Source: Agaribacter marinus
Lineage (GTDB): Bacteria > Pseudomonadota > Gammaproteobacteria > Enterobacterales > Alteromonadaceae
Assembly: GCF_030160655.1 (NCBI RefSeq)
Contig: NZ_BSOT01000005.1
Span: 372,001-436,000 of the forward strand
Length of the DNA stretch: 64,000 nucleotides
Reading direction: 5' to 3'
Part shown: in pieces, positions 24,834 through 34,409 of the stretch
How the letters are laid out: every line of letters begins with the position of its first letter
Numbering within the stretch: position 1 is the first letter of the stretch
Translations under genes and position numbers: made by a program
The notes under the pieces: generated by a model
Databases searched by the model: none
The model's input: the letters and a program-made list of their open reading frames with translations, nothing else
What the model was told of the DNA's origin: nothing

Positions 24834-26543
24834 ATGCCATTAGACAGTATGAATGAGGCGAGTCAAGTCGCTTCACCTTTGAGCCAGCTTTACAAATGGG
24901 AAGCTGAGTGCCCTGAGCGTTGTTATATGAAGCAACCAACGACCAGAGGGTTAGTCGAATATTCCTGGGGAGAAACCGCACTACTTGCGCGTAAAGTCGC
25001 TGCAAAATTGCTGTCTTTAAATTATCCCAAAGGTAGCAGAATAGCGATTTTAGCAAAAAATTCTGCTGAATGGATGATTGTTGATTTAGCGATAATGATG
25101 GCTGGGCATATTTCCGTTCCAATTTTCGCTACCGCAGGAAAAAGTACTTTGTCCTTTATACTTAAACATGCAGAGTGCCCACTAATTTTTATTGGCAAGC
25201 TTGACAGTTATGATGCAATAAATGCGATCGTCGCTGATTTTGAGGCAGATGCGCTGAGCGAAAATTCAAAGATTAGTAAGCCATTGGAAACGGTTGCTTT
25301 TCCTTACGAAGGTATCAATGCAAATTTGCATTGGGAGCAGTTCATCGATATTGAACCGCTGATGGAAAACCCGATACGTGATGCCAATGAAATCATGACA
25401 ATCATTTATACCTCAGGGAGCACCGGGCAACCTAAGGGTGTCGTACATACGTTTTATTCGATCTGTTGGGCGGCGCAAGCGTCTTTGTATTCACTTGGTG
25501 TGAATGATGGCGATAGATTGATGAGCTATTTACCGCTAGCGCACATTACAGAAAGAACCCTCGTAGAATTGTCCAGTTTTTATGCTTGTACGACATTACA
25601 TTTTGTGGAGTCGTTAGACACGTTTACGCGTGATGTAAAAAGTTGTCAGCCAACATTGTTTATTTCTGTGCCGAGGTTATGGACTAAGTTTCAGATGGGG
25701 GTGTTAGTAAAACTGTCTCAGAAAAAGCTCAAGTTTTTATTGTCGCTGCCATTCGTTGGTAAAAAAGTAGCTGAAAAAATTCGCAATGAACTAGGTATTA
25801 GTAATGCGCGTTTATGGGCATCGGGCTCGGCTCCACTCGCCCCTGCGCTCATTGAATGGTTTAGTCAATTAGGGATAAACATATCTGAAGGTTGGGGGAT
25901 GACTGAGAATTCGGCGTTTGGAACCGCAAATGTGCCCTTTAGACAGGACAAAATTGGTTCTATAGGTAAAGCCTATGACGGTGTGGACATTCGTATCGCA
26001 GAAGACGGTGAAATTCAGGTAAAGTCTGACTGCAACATGATTGGATATTATAAAGATCAAGAGAAAACCAGCGGCGTGTTTACGAACGACGGTTACCTAC
26101 GAACCGGCGATAAAGGCGAGATCGATAGCGACGGCTATATACGTATTACAGGGCGCTTAAAGGATATTTTTAAAACGGAGAAAGGTAAATACGTTACGCC
26201 AGCGCCGATTGAAGCAATGATTATGGAAAACCCGATTGTTGAACAAGTATGCGTTACTGGCACTAATCTCCCACAGCCAATTGCCTTACTAGTGTTATCT
26301 GAAGAAGCTAGGGCTGACGATAAAGATGACATTAGTGAATCATTGCTAAACACGCTAGAGAGTGTAAATGCCTCTCTGGAGAGTCATCAACGTCTTGATA
26401 GGATCATTGTTTTTGTACAAGAATGGTCAATAGATAATGACTTGTTAACGCCTACTTTAAAGGTCAAAAGACACGTTATTGAAGAGCGATTCAAAGACAT
26501 AATCACAGATAAGTATAGTCAAAAAGTCGTTTGGAAAGCATAG
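24834..26543 (+). CDS. AMP-dependent long-chain acyl-CoA synthetase
   Basis: 569 residues of the ANL superfamily: nucleotide motif YTSGSTGQPKG (192-202), SYLPLAHITER, SGSAPLAPALIEWF, GWGMTENSAFGT, and YLRTGDKGEID followed by GRLKDIFKTEKGKYVTPAPIE. The 'TxSGKxxTPxxIE' type ending with a pre-C-terminal KTEKGKYV groups it with FadD15-like and eukaryotic-type long-chain fatty acyl-CoA ligases rather than E. coli FadD. It activates fatty acids to CoA esters through acyl-adenylates. It is monocistronic; CGACAGGTGG precedes the ATG. Confidence 0.9.
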   Translation: MPLDSMNEASQVASPLSQLYKWEAECPERCYMKQPTTRGLVEYSWGETALLARKVAAKLLSLNYPKGSRIAILAKNSAEWMIVDLAIMMAGHISVPIFATAGKSTLSFILKHAECPLIFIGKLDSYDAINAIVADFEADALSENSKISKPLETVAFPYEGINANLHWEQFIDIEPLMENPIRDANEIMTIIYTSGSTGQPKGVVHTFYSICWAAQASLYSLGVNDGDRLMSYLPLAHITERTLVELSSFYACTTLHFVESLDTFTRDVKSCQPTLFISVPRLWTKFQMGVLVKLSQKKLKFLLSLPFVGKKVAEKIRNELGISNARLWASGSAPLAPALIEWFSQLGINISEGWGMTENSAFGTANVPFRQDKIGSIGKAYDGVDIRIAEDGEIQVKSDCNMIGYYKDQEKTSGVFTNDGYLRTGDKGEIDSDGYIRITGRLKDIFKTEKGKYVTPAPIEAMIMENPIVEQVCVTGTNLPQPIALLVLSEEARADDKDDISESLLNTLESVNASLESHQRLDRIIVFVQEWSIDNDLLTPTLKVKRHVIEERFKDIITDKYSQKVVWKA

Positions 26544-27058
26544 TGTTATCTATCCAGTGTTGTTAGACGGTGTAGTGATTGATGTGCAAGTCATCGATTT
26601 GGTGCATTAGTGTGATGTTATGCACTCAAATAAGACAAATATAATAAGTGAATATATTTGATATAATGTAAGTCATTGAATTTAAATAATAAAAAATTTT
26701 GGCAATACTTTTGCTTTGGTAAAAGTGTTGTGTGTGCTTTAGTGAGTTTTATAGATGGAATCTTGACTAACTAAAGTTTGCTGCACAGGCCGGTGTGTCC
26801 CCGGCCTGTGCGCACTTTCCTGAATACCACCTGTTATACCTATTGCTTTTCTACTTGCACTTTTTCGTAGACAACATGATAAGTCTTCTTTGCGGCTTAC
26901 TGCGCTATCACGTAAATTCGTCAGTATTGCAAAAATAGTATTCTTTTGTGTTTTTCCTATGCCCGTTTTCTTATATGCTAAGGCACCTATTTATGGCTCG
27001 CTCGCATGATCAAAATTAACCAATCCATCAAGTTAACACGGACACCTAGGAATTAAGC
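26544..27058. other. 515-base gap with a strong GC-rich hairpin
   Basis: No credible reading frame is seen. The first part is very AT-rich. The single standout is a perfect 11-base stem, GCACAGGCCGG (26783-26793) with CCGGCCTGTGC (26801-26811), loop of 7 bases. It is not followed by a U run (ACTTTCC) and lies 240 bases from the acyl-CoA synthetase stop, so it may be a terminator without tail, a structured non-coding RNA element, or a processing site. The rest would hold the recC promoter. Confidence 0.5.
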
Positions 27059-30000
27059 TTGTTCTATTTTTATCCTTCTAATCGCTTACATGACCTAGCC
27101 GAAATGTTAAGTGCAGTTATCAATAGCCGTCAAACTGCACCATTGGTGACAACACAGATATTAGTGCAGCACACCGGTATGCAGCATTGGTTGAGTTTAA
27201 AATTGGCTGAGCTCAATAATATTGCAATGAATCTTGAATTTCCTTTACCAACACGCTTTGTTTGGACGTGCTGTCGACAAGTGTTAGGTGATGGGATGAT
27301 CCCCGAACAATCACCTTATAAGCGTGAAATTATGGTTTGGCGCATCTTAAAACTGCTTAAGTCATCTGACCGTAATGCTCTGCCAAGTGAGCTTCGAAAT
27401 TTCATATTGGATGCTGACCAAAACGTTGTGACTGATGAGATCTTATTTTCTTTTGCCCGACAATTAGCCGATGTTTTTGAGCAATATATCGTGTTCAGGC
27501 CTCAATGGGTCAGCGCATGGGACGAACATTCTTCAATCATCGAACCGGCAAGTGATGACATTGCTAAAATGGCGCAATGGCAGTCATGGATTTGGTCGCA
27601 ATTAAAGGCAGAAGCGCCTTATCATCCGGTGAATCTTCAGGCAAAAGCTCAAACATTAATACGTCAAGAATCCTTTAACAGCGGCAACAAAAATTTACCT
27701 TCTGATGTGTATGTGTTTGCAATAAATACGCTGCCGTTGCAGTACTTTGATTTTTTTACGTCGTTGTCTAAAGTCACAAACATACATTTTTTCATGCTAA
27801 ACCCATGTGAAAATTATTGGGGTGACGCGATGACAAATACGCAAATTGCAAAACAACTGCGCAAGCACGCCCAATTTGATGTGATTACGAGTAACGAATT
27901 AAATCCGCTACTAAGAAACATGGGGCAGCAAGGAAAGGAGTTGTTAAACCAAGTGCTTGAACAAGATTATTTGGAAATTGCATCCTTTCGTTCACATGCA
28001 AGTACTGCGCAGCGGAACAAGTTATCCATATTGCAAGATGACATTCGCCATGGCACTGTTTTTGATAATCAGCAAGACCTCATTCAAGCGCATCCGAATA
28101 CGCTCGATGGCTCTATCCAGATACATGGATGCTACAGTCAGGTGCGAGAGTTACAAGTACTTAAGGATTTCTTGGTTGATGCTTTTGCAAAAAACAAAGA
28201 CTTACAGTTACAAGATGTGTTGATAATGTGTCCTGCAATAGAGGATTATGCACCATATATTCAGGCGGTATTCGAGTCAAATGGACGTGAGACAGCAAGT
28301 TTACCCGTCAGTATTTCTGATCGTCGACCACTTGAAAGTGAAACCGCGGTTGAAAGTTTTATGCAAATTGTCAGTATGAACCAGACGCGGTTTTCTTTGG
28401 AAACGGTATTGGCACCCTTAGTCGATACGTCATTGGCGGCTAGCTTCTCTTTATCCGACAATGATATTCAAAAAGTACAATTGTGGCTAGAAAAGGCGGC
28501 TATTGTGTGGGGAATAGACGCTGACGATAAATCCAAGCAACTGGAGGCTGTCGGCCTTAATCCTCGGCATACATGGGTAAATGGTTTGTCTCGGTTAATT
28601 TTTGGTGCGTTGAACCAACAAAACATCATGTGGGCTGATGATGTTGCTTGTGTTGAGGGGACAGACGGTTTAAATCAGGTGGTGTTAGGGCGCTTTATCG
28701 CTTATTTGGATTGGCTCATAAACGTGAATGCTGAGTTTAATACAGCGACAGGGTTAACCGAGTGGACTGACCGTTTACTTAGGGTGTTAACACGATTTAA
28801 TTCAACGGCTTACGCATCTAAACAGATAAGGCAAAACAAGGTAGATAAAAGCTTTGGCGTTCGGATTGTTGAACAGGCTATTGCGGATTTGCGTCAAAAC
28901 TTAGCTGCTGCAAACTGCAGCTTAAAAACGACTTGTCTGGCGGTTGTCACTGCCTTAAAACAACTGTTATCTATTCCTGAAACAAAAGCAAAATTTATGG
29001 CTGGAAAAATCACCTTTTGTTCCATGATGCCAATGCGCAGCGTGCCGTTTAAAATAATCGGTGTCCTGGGGTTAAACCAAGATAAATATCCACGTAAGTC
29101 GGTCATGTCAGAGCTAGATTTAATGTCTGTAACTTCACGAAAAACAGGCGATCGCTCCCGTGCAAATGATGACAGATATCTGTTTTTAGAAGCAATATTA
29201 TCTGCTGAATCGACGCTTTATTTAAGTTATTTGCACCGAAGTGTCAAAGACAATGCTGAGCGAATGCCTAGCTTAGTCTTGAAAGAACTAATAGATTACT
29301 GCCAACAACGTTTTGGTGAAGAACAATTGCAAATACAGGCGCACGGTTTACACCCTTTCTCTGCAGACGAATTTGTGTCTGATAATTCAATTAAGCATTT
29401 TATAAGTGCTGATGCTGCTTGGTTTAATAAAGCAATTCATCTTGAAAATCACGCTAGGCGGGCAAGAACGTCTGCACTTATAGGAAATACCGACAACGGC
29501 GATACTCTTGTAAAAGAAGGTTTTCATCTTAAACCCTTAAAAAGTTCGATACATTTGAATGAAGTTGTTCGATTTTATCAACACCCTATTCGATATTTTG
29601 CGAATAAACGTTTACAAGTATATTTCTCTGCTGTGGAAAATGACGTATTCGAACAAACATTTGACTATTCTAAAAAACACCGGCGTTACGTGCGAAACTT
29701 GCTTGTTGATCAGCTTTCATTAGATATGAACAAAATGGAAGAAGGCGCTAACATAAGAGACGATGACAATAGTAATATGGCGCGTTTACACACGTATTTT
29801 ATGGAAAGCGGTGATTTACCTGATATTACATTTTTGCAAGACCTCATTGATGAAGAGACTATCTTAATGCAGCTTCTGGTTGAGCAGCAAAAAACAGTCG
29901 TTGGGCAAATATCTGGTGAAGTAAAAGTACAGAGTATTAGTATTCAGTATTCGTTGGCAGTTGACAGCAACAATGTGCCCCTGTTTTTTAGTAAAGAAGC

Positions 30001-30451
30001 GGAGCTTTCTGATTATGAACGTTTGGCAATTTGGCTTCATTTACTTTGCTTTGCATCTTCTGGGCATGGTTTACATGCAAAAGCATATTATGCGCGTATG
30101 TATCGTGGTAAACCTAAATTAGAAGAAATGGAGATGTCAGTTCAGTCTCAAGAAGACGCTAATGCGCTGCTTGATAAATTTGTTCAACACTTTGTAGATG
30201 GTTGCCATAAAGCCCTCCCAATACAATTGTCATTCGCAAAAGAACTAAAAAAAATGGAAAGTGCAGAACAAGCCTTCAACAACGAAAACATTCACACTAG
30301 TTGGCGAAAAAGGTCGCAAGTGAAAAGCCGTGCAAACCCAATGGGCATGCAAGACGACGCATACGTACAGTATTTATTTGATGAAATACCTGAATTGTCC
30401 GTCAATTTATTGCAAGTATATTTTGATACTTATCTAAGTATGTTTAGGTAG
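27059..30451 (+). CDS. recC: exodeoxyribonuclease V gamma subunit RecC
   Basis: 1130 residues, matching RecC in length and in diagnostic text: the opening FYFYPSNRLHDLAEML, LVQHTGMQHWLSLKLAE, NIAMNLEFPLPTRFVW, and the C-terminal nuclease-like fold. RecC holds the Chi-recognition channel and the pin that splits DNA strands in RecBCD, which repairs double-strand breaks and degrades linear foreign DNA. The start is TTG with TAGGA 7 bases upstream. It is followed after 10 bases by recB and then recD; the ptrA gene that separates recC and recB in E. coli is absent. Confidence 0.95.
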   Translation: MFYFYPSNRLHDLAEMLSAVINSRQTAPLVTTQILVQHTGMQHWLSLKLAELNNIAMNLEFPLPTRFVWTCCRQVLGDGMIPEQSPYKREIMVWRILKLLKSSDRNALPSELRNFILDADQNVVTDEILFSFARQLADVFEQYIVFRPQWVSAWDEHSSIIEPASDDIAKMAQWQSWIWSQLKAEAPYHPVNLQAKAQTLIRQESFNSGNKNLPSDVYVFAINTLPLQYFDFFTSLSKVTNIHFFMLNPCENYWGDAMTNTQIAKQLRKHAQFDVITSNELNPLLRNMGQQGKELLNQVLEQDYLEIASFRSHASTAQRNKLSILQDDIRHGTVFDNQQDLIQAHPNTLDGSIQIHGCYSQVRELQVLKDFLVDAFAKNKDLQLQDVLIMCPAIEDYAPYIQAVFESNGRETASLPVSISDRRPLESETAVESFMQIVSMNQTRFSLETVLAPLVDTSLAASFSLSDNDIQKVQLWLEKAAIVWGIDADDKSKQLEAVGLNPRHTWVNGLSRLIFGALNQQNIMWADDVACVEGTDGLNQVVLGRFIAYLDWLINVNAEFNTATGLTEWTDRLLRVLTRFNSTAYASKQIRQNKVDKSFGVRIVEQAIADLRQNLAAANCSLKTTCLAVVTALKQLLSIPETKAKFMAGKITFCSMMPMRSVPFKIIGVLGLNQDKYPRKSVMSELDLMSVTSRKTGDRSRANDDRYLFLEAILSAESTLYLSYLHRSVKDNAERMPSLVLKELIDYCQQRFGEEQLQIQAHGLHPFSADEFVSDNSIKHFISADAAWFNKAIHLENHARRARTSALIGNTDNGDTLVKEGFHLKPLKSSIHLNEVVRFYQHPIRYFANKRLQVYFSAVENDVFEQTFDYSKKHRRYVRNLLVDQLSLDMNKMEEGANIRDDDNSNMARLHTYFMESGDLPDITFLQDLIDEETILMQLLVEQQKTVVGQISGEVKVQSISIQYSLAVDSNNVPLFFSKEAELSDYERLAIWLHLLCFASSGHGLHAKAYYARMYRGKPKLEEMEMSVQSQEDANALLDKFVQHFVDGCHKALPIQLSFAKELKKMESAEQAFNNENIHTSWRKRSQVKSRANPMGMQDDAYVQYLFDEIPELSVNLLQVYFDTYLSMFR

Positions 30452-30461
30452 GTATCGCTTG

Positions 30462-33400
30462 ATGACACTCGATAGCAATACCGACAATAAAAATAACGGT
30501 AGCACTGATCTGACGCCCGTCGCTCAGCCCTTAGAACCTGCATATATTCCATTATATGGTCGTCATTTAATAGAGGCGAGCGCGGGGACGGGTAAAACCT
30601 TTAATATCACTCGACTATATATCCGCTTACTTTTGGAAAGAGAGTTAAGTGTTCAGCAAATATTAATAATGACATTCACCGAGGCGGCAACTGAAGAAAT
30701 TCGGGGGCGAGTGGCTGAGTATATTGATGAGGTTATTGCTCAGTGGGATGCGCCGTCTGACCCCATTGTAGCGAGTATCCAAACGCGAATAGATACTGCA
30801 CGCGGTGCACAATTATTACAGGTAGCGCGTTTAGAAATTGATGACGCAAGTATTTTTACCATTCACGGCTTTTGTCAGCGCCTGTTATCTCAATATGCAT
30901 CGAGCTTTAGATATAACACGGATGCAGTTATTCAAGTCAATACAGATAGATTTTATTTACAAGCAATTACCGATGCTTTGCTTGTTTGGCGTAAGGACAG
31001 TGATTTTTTTGCGCAATTAGAACAAGCCTCATTGCATACACCAGATACCTTTTACAAAACGTTCTATGCCGTATTTAACAAAAATACGCGCTTATGTGTC
31101 GTTGACCTTTTTGATACCGCAAAAGAGCTAATGCATCGGGTAGAACATCAGTGGGGTTCGTCTCAAGCGCAACGCGAGGAGTTGGCTACATTTTTCCATC
31201 AACATCGGCAATTTTTTTATGCAGGCTTGGCCGATAAACCGGAAAACATGCAAAAAATAGACGCCGAAATAGACGAAATAATCCATTGGTTAAATGACAA
31301 TACTCCTCGCGCAGATAGTGATTATTTAAATGACCCCAACGATTTTACTGAGCTAGTAAGTGTTGCGTTGAAGAGTGAAAAAGAAGCGTCTCTGAACAAG
31401 CTTTTTATCAACAGCAAATACGCCTTGCTTACGGCGTCCAGAAAGAAAAAGTATGCCCCAGAATTTGCAAACAAACTCTCAACAGCGTGCCTGAGCGTAG
31501 ATGAAATATTTTTGGCGACATACCGCATAAATGGCAAAAAAATTACCAGTGGTTTAGCCAAGGTAGAACTATACAAAGTCCTCGCGCCATTTTTGACGTC
31601 AATTAAAGATAAAGTATCAACGACACTGGATAAACAAGGACTCATCAGCTTTGATCAAATGATTTATAAAGTAGCGGATGCCTTGGCTTTAAAGACCCAA
31701 GAGTCGACAAGTTTAATTGACAAAATTAAGCATAAATACCCAGTGGCCTTAGTGGATGAATTCCAAGATACTGATAGTAGTCAGTATGCAATATTAAAGG
31801 CGCTATATAGTGGTGAATACAGCAATGAATATAGCGGTGAATGTAGTAATACGGACTACAGCGACAAAGCTAAGGATGAACGCTCAGCCTTGTATATGAT
31901 TGGGGACCCAAAACAAGCTATTTATGGCTTTCGTGGGGGTGATGTGTTTACCTATTTAGCGGCAAAGTATGATGCTGACTATTTATGGTCAATGGGCACA
32001 AATTGGCGATCAACAAGTGCGATGGTTGACGCATACAACGCCTTGTTTTTCGCAAAAGATTCGAAAAGTAAATTCATGTTTGATATCGATTATTTGCCAG
32101 TACTTGCGTCTGATAAAGCAAAGGCTGCAACGGTTCATTTATTTGATACTCAACGCAAGTGTATTCAAGATTCGGCGATACATTTTGGCATTGCAAACGC
32201 GAAAGAGATCGCAAGTTCTAAAGAGCAAGAGTTTCCGCAGTACTTGTCGATAGTGCATTGGATGGTCGATGAAATCATTGATTTATTAAACGACTATGTG
32301 TTTAAAGATAATAATGTATCTTGTGATCTGGCAGAAAATGGTGAAAACAATAAGCAAATATCAACAATAGAGGTACAGCCAAAAGACATCGCTATTTTGG
32401 TTCGTACAGGTCACGAAGCTACCATCATTCGGCGTGAGCTAGCGCGGGCAGGCTTAAAAAGTGTATATCTGAGTGAGCGAACATCGCTGTTTCAGTCCTT
32501 GCAAGCTAAGCAGATGTATTACGTACTTGATGCGATAAATACGCTGAATGACATTTCGAAAACTCGCTCAGCCTTGGCGACAGGTATTTTATTACCAGCG
32601 TTTCAGAATATTGACATTAATGCGCTCATCGAAGATGAAGAGCATGTGCTCTGGCAAGAAGTATTTAAACAGATTGCAGAATACAAGCGCATTTGGCAGT
32701 GGCAAGGTGTATTTGCTCTTCTGAATCAAGTGATTAGAGAAAACATTACGCCTTTGCACGATGCCGAACGAGCGCTCACGAACTTTACTCACCTTGCTGA
32801 AGAAATCGGCAGTATTGCGGTTATTCAACAAACGCCTAAAGCACAATTGTTTTGGCTTCAATCGCAAATTCAAGACAGTAGTAACGCCACCAGTGAAATT
32901 CGATTAGAAAGTGATCAAGCCTTAATAAAAATAATCACTCAGCATAAGTCAAAAGGTTTGGAATATCCTATCGTATTTGTACCCTTTGCTAACGCTAGTG
33001 CGCCATCAATCAATTTAGATGCCATTGTTTATCATGATGAACATCACACGTTAAAAACGCAGTTAGGGTATTCGCATGAGGCCTATCTGCAATCGATAAA
33101 TGAAGACCGTGCTGAGCGCATGCGACTTTTATATGTGGCAGTCACTCGTGCAGTGTATCGATGTTATCTTGGTATGTTGTGCGCGAAGGGAAGTGAAGAT
33201 AGTGCCTTGCATAGGGCCTTAAATCTGAGAGAAAAGCTGAGCAATATTGATAATATTAGCGCTTATCAACAAGCGATAGTAAGCGGCATTCGCAATGAAT
33301 TGGCTGATGCGGGTGAGTCAATACATGTCGGTCTTATTGCATCCGAAGGCGGGCGCCGATTTGAGCCTCAGAGTGATTCGCCTACCTTGTCTTACAATAA

Positions 33401-34409
33401 AGTGAATATTGATATAGATGATTCGTGGCGTATTACATCTTTTAGTGGCTTGTTAAGAGAGTATGAGATGCAAACCGCCGTTTTGTTGGCAGATACAATA
33501 CAAGCTAGACTGCCTATGCCTGTCGCTAATATCTTTGAGCGAGACAACGATGCTTTTTCTGTGACACCCGAACCTGAACTAGACAGTCAAAGCGACACAC
33601 TACGCTTTACTTTAACACCTGGTGCAGAGGCTGGAAATATGCTACATGATTTATTGGAGCTAAGCGATTTCTCGAAGGCTGATTTTAACGATACTTGGCG
33701 TAAACTGGAGCATAAGTATGCGTGGTTCGACAACACACAATTTGCATCGCTCGTTGCTTGGTTAAAGGAATGTTTGCAAGCCAGACTATTAGCTGATGGT
33801 TTGTGTCTGCAAGATTTGCCTTTGCAAAATACATTACGTGAAACCAATTTCTATTTTCCAATGAATAAAGTCGTCATGTCTGCGCTATACAACGCTGTGA
33901 ACAAGCACCGGCGGGTTTTATTTGACAGGATTACTTTTGGGAAAAAAAGGTCTACAGAGCTACAAATGCCTGATGAAAAGATAGCTCCCATTCACTTGCT
34001 GCCCTGTGCTAGTGACTTGTGGTCGGAGAAAGTACATGTTGGCATGATGCAAGGGTTTATCGATTTAATATTTGAGCATAATGGTAAATATTATGTGGTG
34101 GATTATAAATCGAGTTACTTAGGTAAACACATCGATGACTATGCTGTTGAATCATTGTTTACGCATATACAAGCACATCAATATGACGTGCAATACCACA
34201 TCTATGCGTTAGCCTTACATAGGATGTTGGCACAAAAAATTCCAGACTACGAGTATGAAAAATATTTTGGTGGTGTTTTATATTTGTATTTAAGAGGTAT
34301 GTCTAGCGAATGTCCAAATAATGTGTCAAACGGGGTTTTTCAAGTCGGTGCAGATGAAATAGATATTCAAGCGCTTACGTCTATATTTGAAGAGGCGCGC
34401 CATGAATAA
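30462..34409 (+). CDS. recB: exodeoxyribonuclease V beta subunit RecB
   Basis: 1315 residues. SF1A helicase motifs: Walker A ASAGTGKTFNITRLY, LIMTFTEAATEEIRGR, DEFQDTDSSQY, GDPKQAIYGFRGGD, THKSKGLEYPIV and RLLYVAVTRA. The C-terminal nuclease has GFIDLIFEHNGKYYVVDYKSSY with the metal-binding Asp residues and catalytic Lys. It provides the 3'-5' helicase and the nuclease of RecBCD. A short Tyr/Ser/Gly/Glu repeat is inserted between helicase motifs II and III (about residues 448-468). ATG 30462 is preceded by AGGTAGGT; the TTG just upstream is an alternative. Confidence 0.95.
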   Translation: MTLDSNTDNKNNGSTDLTPVAQPLEPAYIPLYGRHLIEASAGTGKTFNITRLYIRLLLERELSVQQILIMTFTEAATEEIRGRVAEYIDEVIAQWDAPSDPIVASIQTRIDTARGAQLLQVARLEIDDASIFTIHGFCQRLLSQYASSFRYNTDAVIQVNTDRFYLQAITDALLVWRKDSDFFAQLEQASLHTPDTFYKTFYAVFNKNTRLCVVDLFDTAKELMHRVEHQWGSSQAQREELATFFHQHRQFFYAGLADKPENMQKIDAEIDEIIHWLNDNTPRADSDYLNDPNDFTELVSVALKSEKEASLNKLFINSKYALLTASRKKKYAPEFANKLSTACLSVDEIFLATYRINGKKITSGLAKVELYKVLAPFLTSIKDKVSTTLDKQGLISFDQMIYKVADALALKTQESTSLIDKIKHKYPVALVDEFQDTDSSQYAILKALYSGEYSNEYSGECSNTDYSDKAKDERSALYMIGDPKQAIYGFRGGDVFTYLAAKYDADYLWSMGTNWRSTSAMVDAYNALFFAKDSKSKFMFDIDYLPVLASDKAKAATVHLFDTQRKCIQDSAIHFGIANAKEIASSKEQEFPQYLSIVHWMVDEIIDLLNDYVFKDNNVSCDLAENGENNKQISTIEVQPKDIAILVRTGHEATIIRRELARAGLKSVYLSERTSLFQSLQAKQMYYVLDAINTLNDISKTRSALATGILLPAFQNIDINALIEDEEHVLWQEVFKQIAEYKRIWQWQGVFALLNQVIRENITPLHDAERALTNFTHLAEEIGSIAVIQQTPKAQLFWLQSQIQDSSNATSEIRLESDQALIKIITQHKSKGLEYPIVFVPFANASAPSINLDAIVYHDEHHTLKTQLGYSHEAYLQSINEDRAERMRLLYVAVTRAVYRCYLGMLCAKGSEDSALHRALNLREKLSNIDNISAYQQAIVSGIRNELADAGESIHVGLIASEGGRRFEPQSDSPTLSYNKVNIDIDDSWRITSFSGLLREYEMQTAVLLADTIQARLPMPVANIFERDNDAFSVTPEPELDSQSDTLRFTLTPGAEAGNMLHDLLELSDFSKADFNDTWRKLEHKYAWFDNTQFASLVAWLKECLQARLLADGLCLQDLPLQNTLRETNFYFPMNKVVMSALYNAVNKHRRVLFDRITFGKKRSTELQMPDEKIAPIHLLPCASDLWSEKVHVGMMQGFIDLIFEHNGKYYVVDYKSSYLGKHIDDYAVESLFTHIQAHQYDVQYHIYALALHRMLAQKIPDYEYEKYFGGVLYLYLRGMSSECPNNVSNGVFQVGADEIDIQALTSIFEEARHE

